Assembly: GCA_045599805.1 (NCBI GenBank)
Contig: JAZRWQ010000091.1
Location: 1 to 12,901 of the forward strand
Direction of reading: 5' to 3'
Length of the DNA: 12,901 nucleotides
From: JAZRWQ01 sp045599805
GTDB taxonomy: Bacteria > Bacillota > Clostridia > Oscillospirales > UMGS1783
The position numbers and the translations under genes were made by a program. Each line of letters begins with the position of its first letter. The stretch's first letter is position 1. The notes beneath the pieces are model-generated. The model saw only the letters and a list, made by a program, of their open reading frames with translations, was not told where the DNA came from and searched no databases. Positions 1 to 6,383 of this stretch are shown here, in pieces.

Positions 1-249
1 GTCGTTATTTTTCTCGATGTGCCGGTTGATGTCGCCATGAAGCTTATGAGCGGCAGATACAACGGCGATGAAAGTAAAAAGGATATTCACGAAGCGGATA
101 TTGAGTATCTGAAAAAATGTCACAATGCCGCAGAATATGCCTGCAATAAGTTTGGATGGCAGCGCATAGAGTGTGTAAAGAACGGTGTGCTTCGCACTCC
201 CGAAGATATACACGAAGAAATCATGTCAATAATAAAAAAATATATATAG
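1..249 (+). CDS. tmk: Thymidylate kinase, C-terminal part (partial at 5' end)
   Basis: The reading frame is open from base 1 and ends at TAG 247-249, giving the last 82 residues. It would phosphorylate dTMP to dTDP in the cytoplasm for DNA synthesis. The visible segment has the family's hydrophobic strand plus LDVP (residues 4-8 of the fragment), an RYNGDESKKDIHEAD stretch that fits the lid region and following helix of clostridial dTMP kinases, and an IEC..NG....EDIHEEI ending typical of the C-terminus. The P-loop and DRY-type motif lie outside the window, so kinase activity cannot be checked here. The next gene begins 13 bases downstream, suggesting one operon. The call rests on recalled family resemblance; another deoxynucleoside kinase of the same fold is the main alternative. 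Confidence 0.8.
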   Translation, partial: VVIFLDVPVDVAMKLMSGRYNGDESKKDIHEADIEYLKKCHNAAEYACNKFGWQRIECVKNGVLRTPEDIHEEIMSIIKKYI

Positions 250-262
250 TGAGGTGGAAAAA

Positions 263-799
263 ATGTATTACGTATTTTTAGCAGAAGGTTTTGAGGAAAT
301 TGAAGCAGTATCAATAATTGATATTCTTCGCCGTGCCGATGTTGAAGTAACCACTATTGGTGTTGGCTCCAAAGATATTACCGGCACTCACGGTATTCCC
401 ATGAAAGCCGACAGATGCACCTGCGAGGGCATGCCCTCCGATATCGAAGGCGTTATTCTTCCCGGCGGTCTTCCCGGCACCACCAATCTTATGGAAAGCA
501 AAGCTGTTGCTGAATATATAGATTATTGTGCAAAGAACGATAAATGGATCTGCGCTATCTGCGCAGCACCTATGGTGCTCGGCAAGTGCGGCGTTTTAGC
601 CGGTAAAAAGGCAGTTTGCTATCCCGGCTGTGAAGACGGTCTTACCGGCGCTGTTATCGGCACCGATATCGTTACCGTTGACGGTAAGATAGTTACCTCC
701 AAGGGCCCCGGTACCGCATCCGAATTCGGACTTAAGCTTGCTGAACTTTTCAAGGGTAAAGAAGCTTCTGCTTCCGTTCGTTCTGATATGCTTCTGTAA
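263..799 (+). CDS. DJ-1/PfpI (ThiJ) family protein
   Basis: The protein has 178 residues, the normal size for single-domain DJ-1 proteins (YajL, DJ-1, ThiJ). The family includes redox-sensing chaperones, glyoxalase or deglycase-like enzymes and proteins of unknown role, so the substrate is open. Key features are the N-terminal LAEGFEEIEAV, with Glu14 equivalent to human DJ-1 Glu18, and the nucleophile elbow AICAAP with Cys100. PGG occurs at about residues 68-70, and SKGPGTASEF matches the conserved C-terminal GPGT. The position equivalent to human His126 is Tyr, as in many bacterial members. The ATG at 263 is chosen because GAGGTGG (251-257) sits 5 bases upstream; a GTG at 254 overlaps that site and is less likely. 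It is sandwiched between tmk and the CPBP protease in one operon. Codons are visibly richer in C/G-ending choices than those of its neighbours, which may mean strong expression. Confidence 0.9.
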   Translation: MYYVFLAEGFEEIEAVSIIDILRRADVEVTTIGVGSKDITGTHGIPMKADRCTCEGMPSDIEGVILPGGLPGTTNLMESKAVAEYIDYCAKNDKWICAICAAPMVLGKCGVLAGKKAVCYPGCEDGLTGAVIGTDIVTVDGKIVTSKGPGTASEFGLKLAELFKGKEASASVRSDMLL

Positions 800-804
800 T
801 TTTT

Positions 805-1680
805 ATGAAGGATAAAAAGTCAGAATTTGCCTGTATAGTATCGCTTTGCATATTTCTTGTGCTTAGCCTTACGGAAATATGTGTGAAGCTTATATGGAAA
901 AGCGCCGTTCCGTCATGGATGCCCTGGGCATACTGTGTGCTTGAACTTATAATACTTCTCGTTCCCGGTATGATTCTGTGTAAAGCTCAAAAGCTTGCGC
1001 CAAAGAGATTTTTCAATTTACGTCCCTTCAGGCTGGGCTGGCTTCCGGTTACCGTTTTCGGTGCCGTTACCGCAACACTCGGCGCCGTATTATTGAATCT
1101 TCTTTTGTATAGTTTACCGTTTTCGTCCGTTTTCAAAAGCAATCCGTCAATAGGTACGGACGTGGATAAGGTCGCATTGTTTTTGCTTACGGTGCTTATA
1201 CCGGCCATTTTCGAGGAATTGTACATACACGGTGCGGTAATGTCCATGCTGCGGAAAAGATCGATTCGTTCCGCAGTACTTATTACTGCACTTATATTCG
1301 CAATGCTTCATTCCTCCGGCGCAAACTTTCTCGGCCCGTTTTTCGCTGCCGTAATATACGGATACCTTACCGTATGTTACGCGTCCGTTTGGCCTGCCGT
1401 GATAGCTCATTTTATTAACAATCTGTTGGCTGACTTTATGAATTCTTTTGTGCAGCGATACGTCAATATCGGCATAAACGGCTATATAATCGTTTTTGTG
1501 CTTTTACTGTTTCTTGTATCATTGTGGCTTTTCTGCACGCTTTTGCAAAAACAGGTCAAAAAAATCAGAGTCTCAACTGCTCCGCATTCCGAAAGTGAAG
1601 TGGGATTTCCCGTCAGCCTCGGCATATTCGTATTATGTTGGGCGGCAAAGCTCACATTCAGTTTACTCGGATTCATATGA
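805..1680 (+). CDS. CPBP family intramembrane protease (CAAX protease-like)
   Basis: The product has 291 residues with about eight hydrophobic segments (roughly 9-31, 42-60, 78-106, 122-136, 152-168, 178-208, 224-248, 268-290). The CPBP (Abi) signature is present: motif 1 with the Glu pair E137-E138, motif 2 F165-AML-H169, and motif 3 H202-FIN-N206. These would form the glutamate/histidine active site of an intramembrane endopeptidase related to Rce1. In motif 1, EExxxR, the usual Arg is His142 (EELYIHG), a departure from the common form. The ATG lies 5 bases after the DJ-1 stop and has no recognisable ribosome binding site, so translation is probably coupled. Bacterial members act in bacteriocin immunity or processing of membrane proteins, but nothing here identifies a substrate. 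Its stop codon abuts the terminator of the opposing small gene. Confidence 0.85.
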   Translation: MKDKKSEFACIVSLCIFLVLSLTEICVKLIWKSAVPSWMPWAYCVLELIILLVPGMILCKAQKLAPKRFFNLRPFRLGWLPVTVFGAVTATLGAVLLNLLLYSLPFSSVFKSNPSIGTDVDKVALFLLTVLIPAIFEELYIHGAVMSMLRKRSIRSAVLITALIFAMLHSSGANFLGPFFAAVIYGYLTVCYASVWPAVIAHFINNLLADFMNSFVQRYVNIGINGYIIVFVLLLFLVSLWLFCTLLQKQVKKIRVSTAPHSESEVGFPVSLGIFVLCWAAKLTFSLLGFI

Positions 1681-1709
1681 AAAATGCCACGCCCGATAAG
1701 GGCGTGGCA
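1681..1709 (-). terminator. Rho-independent terminator of the minus-strand small gene
   Basis: A 10-bp GC-rich perfect stem (1685-1694 with 1700-1709, five-base loop GATAA) is followed, reading the minus strand, by a run of five T residues (1684-1680). It begins 7 bases beyond the stop of the minus-strand gene at 1716. On the plus strand the hairpin is followed by AGAGATATT with no T-run, so it is at best a weak terminator for the upstream tmk operon. Confidence 0.8.
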
Positions 1710-1715
1710 GAGATA

Positions 1716-1853
1716 TTATCTGCAGCCGCAGCCGGACGAGGGCAGGCTGCCGCAACCGCATCCGCAATCGCCGTTGTTAGATGAAAGGATCCAAACGAGG
1801 AAGAGGATAACGATTATCCACAGAGTTTCATTGTTGCCGAAAAAGTTATTCAT
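1716..1853 (-). CDS. Small membrane protein with Cys-Gly-rich tail, probable sporulation protein
   Basis: This 45-codon minus-strand gene encodes MNNFFGNN, then a hydrophobic stretch (about residues 11-24, LWIIVILFLVWIL), then a short tail with repeated CG units. The five Cys (30, 32, 34, 42, 44) fall in GDCGCGCGS and SGCGCR. The ATG at 1853 follows GAGGTGA (1864-1858) at good spacing, and a strong terminator follows the TAA at 1716. Upstream is a SigK-like promoter (1883-1908). The layout, one helix plus a Gly/Cys-rich end, resembles tiny YjcZ-type sporulation proteins of Firmicutes, so a role in the mother cell or spore coat is inferred, not shown. The opposing plus-strand frame over the same bases has no ribosome binding site and starts inside the terminator hairpin. 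Complete expression signals make a real gene likely despite its size. Confidence 0.75.
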   Translation of the reverse strand: MNNFFGNNETLWIIVILFLVWILSSNNGDCGCGCGSLPSSGCGCR

Positions 1854-1882
1854 AAAATCACCTCAATCATAGTTTCATTATC

Positions 1883-1908
1883 ATACTATGTCGCGGCAAG
1901 CAAACTGT
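1883..1908 (-). promoter_or_regulatory. Candidate SigK (or SigE)-type promoter for the Cys-rich small gene
   Basis: Reading the minus strand, AC (1908-1907) is followed by 16 bases and then CATAGTAT (1890-1883). The known Bacillus SigK consensus is AC, about 16-17 bases, then CATANNNTA; here only the last A is not matched. Transcription would begin near 1876, giving a leader of about 23 bases that carries the GAGGTGA ribosome binding site. A CATA core also fits SigE, but no good SigE -35 is seen. Confidence 0.5.
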
Positions 1909-1935
1909 TACACTAAAACAAGGGGAAATAAAAAA

Positions 1936-2976
1936 ATGAACGAAGCCAAAAAAGCAATGTTAGCATTCCTTATCGTACTCGTGCTGTTAGTTGTCGGCGT
2001 TTACGGCTATTATAAATTCGAAACTAACGGTACACTTCGAAAAAATGAAGAAGTTACTTTGAAGGTAGAGGCGGGTTCCTCCAATTCAGCCGTTGCCCAG
2101 CAGTTAAAGGAAGAAAAAGTAATAGGCAGCACCCTTCTTTTCCGCTTTTTCCTTATGGACCATGACTACACGTTCCAGTACGGTGAATTTACTCTCAACA
2201 AGCATTCGTCCTATGAGGAGATATGCGAGATACTTTCAACACAGCAGGTTGTTATCACAACAACGGAATTCACCATTCCCGAAGGCTCCGAAACAAGAGA
2301 GATAATAAACATACTTGTCGATACCGGAGTAGGAACTTTTGACGAAATAGCTAAGGTTATTAATTACGATGAATTCGATTATGACTTCATCAAAGGTCTT
2401 ACTTTTGATGAAAACACATATCGTTTAGAAGGGTACTTATTCCCTGATACATATGAAATATATACCGACGAGTCTCCGCATGATGTTATTGACCGTCTTC
2501 TCGATAACTTCGATGCCAAGACAAAGCTTATGCGTCAGGATGCCGCTGCCGACGGCAAGAATTTCCATGATATTGTTAAGATGGCTTCCATAGTTGAAAG
2601 AGAGGCTATGGATTCCGATGAATTCCCGATTGTTGCCGGTGTATTCTATAATCGTCTTAAAGACGAAATGCTTCTTGAATCCTGCGCTACCGTTCAGTAC
2701 ATTTTACAGGAACGTAAGCCTATACTTGATGAAGAAGATACAAAAATAGATAATCCGTTCAATACATATATTTATCCCGGTCTAACTCCCAATCCCATAA
2801 GCAATCCGGGTATTGAAGCACTGCGTGCCGCATCCTATCCTGCGGAAACGGAATACTACTTCTTCGTTGCGACAAATGACGGTACACATCTGTTTGCCGA
2901 AACCTATGAAGGTCATCTGCGCAATATAGATAAGGTTAATGCCGAAACGGCGGAAATCGAAGATAACGAAGAATAG
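1936..2976 (+). CDS. mltG: Endolytic murein transglycosylase MltG
   Basis: MltG cleaves nascent glycan strands in the membrane-proximal peptidoglycan and so sets strand length. The protein has 346 residues, the usual size. One N-terminal transmembrane helix (about 8-26) is followed by a LysM-like region (about 38-115) and the YceG catalytic domain (about 115-335). Conserved features are LEGYLFPDTY (164-173) and MASIVEREA with the likely catalytic Glu221, matching E. coli Glu218. These are followed by GVFYNRL, the ATVQYIL segment (251-257), NPFNTYIYPGLTPNPISNPG and a GTHLFAETYEGH end. The start at 1936 is chosen because AGGGGA (1921-1926) lies 9 bases upstream and the helix then sits at the N-terminus. 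An in-frame ATG at 1888 lacks a site and would add 16 charged or polar residues. The acidic tail is ordinary. trmR begins one base after the stop, as in Bacillus yrrL-yrrM. Confidence 0.93.
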   Translation: MNEAKKAMLAFLIVLVLLVVGVYGYYKFETNGTLRKNEEVTLKVEAGSSNSAVAQQLKEEKVIGSTLLFRFFLMDHDYTFQYGEFTLNKHSSYEEICEILSTQQVVITTTEFTIPEGSETREIINILVDTGVGTFDEIAKVINYDEFDYDFIKGLTFDENTYRLEGYLFPDTYEIYTDESPHDVIDRLLDNFDAKTKLMRQDAAADGKNFHDIVKMASIVEREAMDSDEFPIVAGVFYNRLKDEMLLESCATVQYILQERKPILDEEDTKIDNPFNTYIYPGLTPNPISNPGIEALRAASYPAETEYYFFVATNDGTHLFAETYEGHLRNIDKVNAETAEIEDNEE

Positions 2977-2977
2977 T

Positions 2978-3628
2978 ATGAAGGAATTTCAGTACGAATA
3001 TATAACCGATTTTATAAACGGTTTCTATACACTCCATGACGGAGAGCTCGGCGCTCTTGAAAAAGAGGCAAGGGAAGAGGGATTGCCTGTTGCGAAGCGT
3101 GATACGATAGCTCTTCTTGAGATACTCTGCAAGCTGAAATCCCCGAAAAATATCCTTGAGGTCGGCACCTGTATAGGCTTTTCTGCCCTTGTTATGTCAT
3201 CTGTATGCCCTAATGCGCATATAGATACTATCGACAGATATAAATATATGATAGACAGGGCAAAGGTTAATTTTGAAAAATTCCATGCCGATAATATTAC
3301 TTTGAATGAGGGACAGGCCGCTGATATTTTACCTAAGCTTACGGGCAAATATGACCTGATCTATCTCGATGCCGCAAAAGGTCAGTATCCTAATTTTCTG
3401 CCGTATCTTATAGATCTTCTCGAAGATGACGGATTGTTTATTGCGGATAATATTTTGTGCGGCGGCATTGTTGCCGGCGCTCCTCTTGATACCCGTCGGG
3501 ATAAAACCATAGTAAACCGCATGAATAAGTTTATCGACATGATAAAAAAAGACGGCCGGCTGCAAAAAGCGCTGCTGCCGTGCGGTGACGGAATAATGAT
3601 TTTTATAAAGAAAGCTGATGCAAAATGA
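2978..3628 (+). CDS. trmR: SAM-dependent tRNA 5-hydroxyuridine O-methyltransferase TrmR
   Basis: The 216-residue protein is an O-methyltransferase of the YrrM/COMT-like family. In Bacillus TrmR methylates 5-hydroxyuridine at wobble position 34 to mo5U. It has the Rossmann SAM motif LEVGTCIGFSA (60-70), an acidic strand end DTIDR, the metal/substrate loop YLDAAKGQY (129-137) and the DN pair at 157-158. The context is strong support: mltG lies directly upstream and a U32 protein of the hydroxylation pathway directly downstream, the same order as B. subtilis yrrL-yrrM-yrrN/O. The start ATG is one base after the mltG stop, and the downstream gene overlaps its TGA as ATGA. No clear ribosome binding site is present, so it is probably translated by coupling with mltG. 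A frame extension upstream to 2939 lies inside mltG and is rejected. Confidence 0.88.
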   Translation: MKEFQYEYITDFINGFYTLHDGELGALEKEAREEGLPVAKRDTIALLEILCKLKSPKNILEVGTCIGFSALVMSSVCPNAHIDTIDRYKYMIDRAKVNFEKFHADNITLNEGQAADILPKLTGKYDLIYLDAAKGQYPNFLPYLIDLLEDDGLFIADNILCGGIVAGAPLDTRRDKTIVNRMNKFIDMIKKDGRLQKALLPCGDGIMIFIKKADAK

Positions 3629-4857
3629 TAACCAAGCCGGAACTTCTTGCTCCTGCAGGCGATTTATCAAAACTTAAAACGGCGGTTGATTACGGCGCAG
3701 ATGCCGTATACACGGGAGGAGAGATGTTTTCTCTGCGCACGGCATGTGATAACTTTTCCTTTAAGGATATGGCTGTCGGCGTTGAGTATGCACACAAACA
3801 GGGCGTTAAAGTTTATCTTGCCTGCAATTCATTTGCAAGAAACAGGGATATTGCGCTGCTTCCCGATTATGTAAAGAAAATGGCTGAAATCGGCGTTGAT
3901 GCCTGCATCGTAAGCGATCTCGGTACTCTTTCGGTAATAAGAGAAGCCGTGCCGGATATGAATATTCATATATCCACGCAGGCAAGTACATCAAATTATG
4001 CTGCCTGTATGCAGTGGTATAAGCTCGGCGCATCGAGAATAGTGCTTTCGCGTGAGCTTTCTCTCGATGAAATAACCGATATTCGAAGAAGAATTCCCGC
4101 TGATTTGCAGCTTGAATGTTTTGTTCACGGCGCAGTATGCGTTTCTCATTCCGGCAGATGCCTTCTAAGTGATTATATGACCGGTCGAAGCGCGAACAGG
4201 GGCGATTGTGCTCATGCCTGCCGCTGGAACTACTCGCTTATGGAAGAAAGCCGTCCCGGTGAATTCATGCCGGTATACGAAACGGATAACGGCACATTTA
4301 TAATGAACTCCAAAGACCTCAATATGATTCGTCATATACCCGCAATGATCATGGCGGGTATCAACAGTCTGAAAATTGAGGGCAGGGTAAAGTCGGAATA
4401 CTACGTTGCTTCTACCGTTTCGGCGTACAGACGCGCTATTGATGACTGTATGGAAAGCCTCGAAAAATACGAAAGCAATCTCGACAGTTATTATGAGGAT
4501 ACCTGCAAGGTAAGCCACCGCGAGTATTATCAGGGATTTTACTTCGGCGATCCACATTCCGATGGTCAGCAGTACGGTTCGGCATCTTATATCCGTGACT
4601 GGGAGGTTTGCGCAGTCGTAATAGGATACGATCCCATAAAGCGCCTTACATTATGCCGGCAAAAAAACAAGATTTTTACCGGTGAAATCATGGAAACCCT
4701 TTCTCCGGGTAAACCGTGCAGGAAGTTTAAGCCCACGGTACTGCTCGATTTTGAGGGTAATCCGATAGACTCAACTCCGCACGCACACATGAAGTTTTAT
4801 ATGGATATTCCGGTGGTGCTGCCCACAGGCACGTTTATTCGAAAACCCGTTGAATAA
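3625..4857 (+). CDS. trhP: Peptidase U32 family protein, tRNA uridine 34 hydroxylation (TrhP/YrrO type)
   Basis: The 410-residue U32 protein starts with PELLAPAGDLSKLKTAVDYG, the usual TIM-barrel entry of the family. It carries the U32 signature from E164 to S182, with ECFVHGAVC and HSGRCLLS. Cys172, Cys179, Cys195 and Cys199 are candidate iron-sulfur ligands, and SLKIEGRVKSEYYV follows later. U32 proteins named TrhP (E. coli YegQ, B. subtilis YrrN/YrrO) form 5-hydroxyuridine at tRNA position 34 in a prephenate-dependent reaction, the substrate for TrmR. Despite the name, protease activity is doubtful for this group. Bacillus has two adjacent copies, but only one is here, with a length matching the longer YrrO (TrhP2). 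Its ATG overlaps the trmR stop (ATGA), so the two are likely coupled. A less likely alternative is a different U32 branch such as RlhA (23S rRNA). Confidence 0.83.
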   Translation: MITKPELLAPAGDLSKLKTAVDYGADAVYTGGEMFSLRTACDNFSFKDMAVGVEYAHKQGVKVYLACNSFARNRDIALLPDYVKKMAEIGVDACIVSDLGTLSVIREAVPDMNIHISTQASTSNYAACMQWYKLGASRIVLSRELSLDEITDIRRRIPADLQLECFVHGAVCVSHSGRCLLSDYMTGRSANRGDCAHACRWNYSLMEESRPGEFMPVYETDNGTFIMNSKDLNMIRHIPAMIMAGINSLKIEGRVKSEYYVASTVSAYRRAIDDCMESLEKYESNLDSYYEDTCKVSHREYYQGFYFGDPHSDGQQYGSASYIRDWEVCAVVIGYDPIKRLTLCRQKNKIFTGEIMETLSPGKPCRKFKPTVLLDFEGNPIDSTPHAHMKFYMDIPVVLPTGTFIRKPVE

Positions 4858-4864
4858 TAAAATT

Positions 4865-4887
4865 CGGATCGGTGTAATGCCGATCCG
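4865..4887. other. Hairpin between trhP and the hydrolase gene
   Basis: An 8-bp perfect inverted repeat (CGGATCGG 4865-4872 and CCGATCCG 4880-4887, seven-base loop) lies 7 bases after the trhP stop. Neither side has a good T-run: TTGCGTT follows on the plus strand and AATTTTATT on the minus strand. It may be a leaky terminator or an RNA processing or stability element that lowers expression of the hydrolase relative to trhP. Confidence 0.45.
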
Positions 4888-4906
4888 TTGCGTTAGGTGG
4901 ATTTTT

Positions 4907-5899
4907 ATGAAAAAACATTCAAAAAATATCCTTATAGGTACCGGCATACTGATGGGCGCTGCCGCAGTTGCCGCCGGTGTTTCAAGCCTTATAACACATA
5001 CCCTTATTAATGAATCGCTTAACAGAAATGAGCCCAAGCCGCTCACCAAAATGAAAAGCTTTTTTATGGGCGATGTTTTAAGCTCACCTGAGGTTGCCAT
5101 AGCTATGGAGAAGGGCAAGGAGCTTCAGGTGTCAAATACCGAGACGGTTGAAATAACCGCTTATGACGGTATTAAGCTTGTGGGACATCTGTGCCGTGCC
5201 GAAAAACAAAAGCGAGTGCTTATTGCCATGCACGGCTGGCGCTCTACATGGTATGCCGATTTCGGCGCAATATCCGAATTCTGGTATAATAACGGATGCA
5301 CCGTACTATATGTTGAACAGCGCGGTCAGGGCGAGAGTGACGGGGAATATATGGGTTTTGGCTTAACCGAAAGATATGATTGCCTTGAATGGATAAAATA
5401 TCTTAACCGTAACGGTTTTTCCGATGTTTCCATGTATCTTGTCGGTATATCCATGGGCGCAACAAGCGTGCTTATGGCAAGCGGATTTGATGATCTGCCG
5501 AAAAATATTTGCGGCATAATCGCCGATTGCGGATTTATCTCTCCATATGCCATTTGGAAAAATATTGTTGAAAAGAATATCAAGCTCTCATACAGACCTC
5601 TGAAAAAAGAGGTGGATATCCTTTGCCGTCAGCGTTTGGCATTAACTGCAAACGGCTATTCAACTACCGAGGCTTTAAGTAAAAATACCATACCCGTAAT
5701 GTTCATACACGGTGATGCCGACGGATTCGTACCTGTTGAAATGACATACGAAAATTATGCGGCCTGCACCGCTCCAAAGCGTATGCTTATCGTCAAAGGC
5801 GCCGACCACGGTATGAGCTATCTTCTTGCAAAGGATTTGTATGAGGAAAACGTACTTGACTTTTGGAGAGTACACGATAAAAAGGAGTGCGAGGATTGA
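4907..5899 (+). CDS. Membrane-anchored alpha/beta hydrolase
   Basis: The 330-residue protein has an N-terminal hydrophobic anchor or signal (about 8-30, GTGILMGAAAVAAGVSS region) and an alpha/beta hydrolase fold. The oxyanion region is MHGWRS (108-113). The nucleophile elbow GISMGA carries Ser182, HGDADGFVP carries the likely catalytic Asp272, and GADHG carries His301, so the triad appears complete. EQRGQGESDG (137-146) is the usual loop before the elbow. It resembles the YqkD-like group of Firmicute hydrolases of unknown substrate, so an esterase or acyl-transfer role cannot be told apart. The ATG at 4907 follows TAGGTGG (4894-4900) at 6 bases. An upstream in-frame TTG at 4850 lies in the trhP end and is not used. 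The stop overlaps the TTG start of the next gene, implying co-expression. Confidence 0.85.
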   Translation: MKKHSKNILIGTGILMGAAAVAAGVSSLITHTLINESLNRNEPKPLTKMKSFFMGDVLSSPEVAIAMEKGKELQVSNTETVEITAYDGIKLVGHLCRAEKQKRVLIAMHGWRSTWYADFGAISEFWYNNGCTVLYVEQRGQGESDGEYMGFGLTERYDCLEWIKYLNRNGFSDVSMYLVGISMGATSVLMASGFDDLPKNICGIIADCGFISPYAIWKNIVEKNIKLSYRPLKKEVDILCRQRLALTANGYSTTEALSKNTIPVMFIHGDADGFVPVEMTYENYAACTAPKRMLIVKGADHGMSYLLAKDLYEENVLDFWRVHDKKECED

Positions 5900-6312
5900 A
5901 GAATTTCCTAAGTAAACTTGCATATAAATTTTCACTTTTTATGCGAGACAGATACGGAGCCGATGAGTTTACCAGGTTTCTGATATTTGTTTCCGCTATA
6001 TTTGCGCTTTTATCCTGCATCAGGGTTTTATGGTTTATGTACATATTTGCGCTTGCGGTTATAGTATTTGCTTTTTTCCGTTTCTTCTCAAAGAATCGGT
6101 ATAAGCGACAGAAAGAGCGCGGCTGGTATATCGGCAAAAGAGAAATCGTGCTTAAAAAATTCCGCCTTTTAAAAAATATGTGGGTAAACCGCAAAACGAT
6201 AAAATATTGCAAATGCAAAAACTGCAAAACTATAATCAAAGTACCAAAGGGCAAGGGAAAAATTAAAATAACCTGTCCCAAGTGTAATGAAAGCTTTATT
6301 AAAAAAGTATAA
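5896..6312 (+). CDS. Small two-helix membrane protein with C-terminal zinc ribbon
   Basis: I do not recognise this as a named family. The 138-residue product has two hydrophobic helices (about 27-41 and 44-62), then a very basic linker (65-104), then a zinc-ribbon-like end. In that end CKCKNC (Cys105, 107, 110) and CPKC (Cys127, 130) are separated by the VPKGKGKIKIT hairpin, which resembles the MJ0042/TFIIS-like ribbon. Zinc binding by Cys107-xx-Cys110 and Cys127-xx-Cys130 is inferred. The start is taken as TTG at 5896 because AAGGAG (5882-5887) sits 8 bases upstream. A GTG at 5887 is in frame but overlaps that site. The TTG overlaps the TGA of the hydrolase gene, so the two are co-translated and may work together at the membrane. 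A good terminator follows the stop directly. Confidence 0.72.
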   Translation: MKNFLSKLAYKFSLFMRDRYGADEFTRFLIFVSAIFALLSCIRVLWFMYIFALAVIVFAFFRFFSKNRYKRQKERGWYIGKREIVLKKFRLLKNMWVNRKTIKYCKCKNCKTIIKVPKGKGKIKITCPKCNESFIKKV

Positions 6313-6347
6313 GAGATGCCGTAAGGCATCTCTTATTTGTATTTAGC
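6311..6347 (+). terminator. Rho-independent terminator after the zinc-ribbon gene
   Basis: A 10-bp perfect stem (AAGAGATGCC 6311-6320 with GGCATCTCTT 6325-6334) with a GTAA tetraloop is followed by ATTTGTATTT. The stem begins within the TAA stop codon. It likely ends the transcript of the upstream hydrolase and zinc-ribbon genes, possibly of the whole mltG block. Confidence 0.8.
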
Positions 6348-6383
6348 GGTAAATTTCGGGAACACTTATACCGAGGTGTTTCG

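Noticed and set aside
254..262. GTG at 254 as the DJ-1 start.
   Set aside because: It overlaps the GAGGTGG ribosome binding site; the ATG at 263 has correct spacing and begins the conserved N-terminal strand.
1831..1858. A possible sigma-A promoter for mltG (TTGTTG, 16 bases, TAAAAT).
   Set aside because: Only three of six -35 bases match and it lies inside the opposing small gene, so it is too weak to annotate. mltG must have a promoter nearby, but I cannot place it.
1684..1872. A plus-strand 62-codon frame over the small Cys-rich gene.
   Set aside because: It starts within the terminator hairpin without a ribosome binding site, and its composition is the shadow of the minus-strand gene.
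5793..6329. A 178-codon minus-strand frame opposite the hydrolase end and the zinc-ribbon gene.
   Set aside because: It starts inside the terminator hairpin region and opposes two coupled genes with good signals; its sequence resembles no protein I know.
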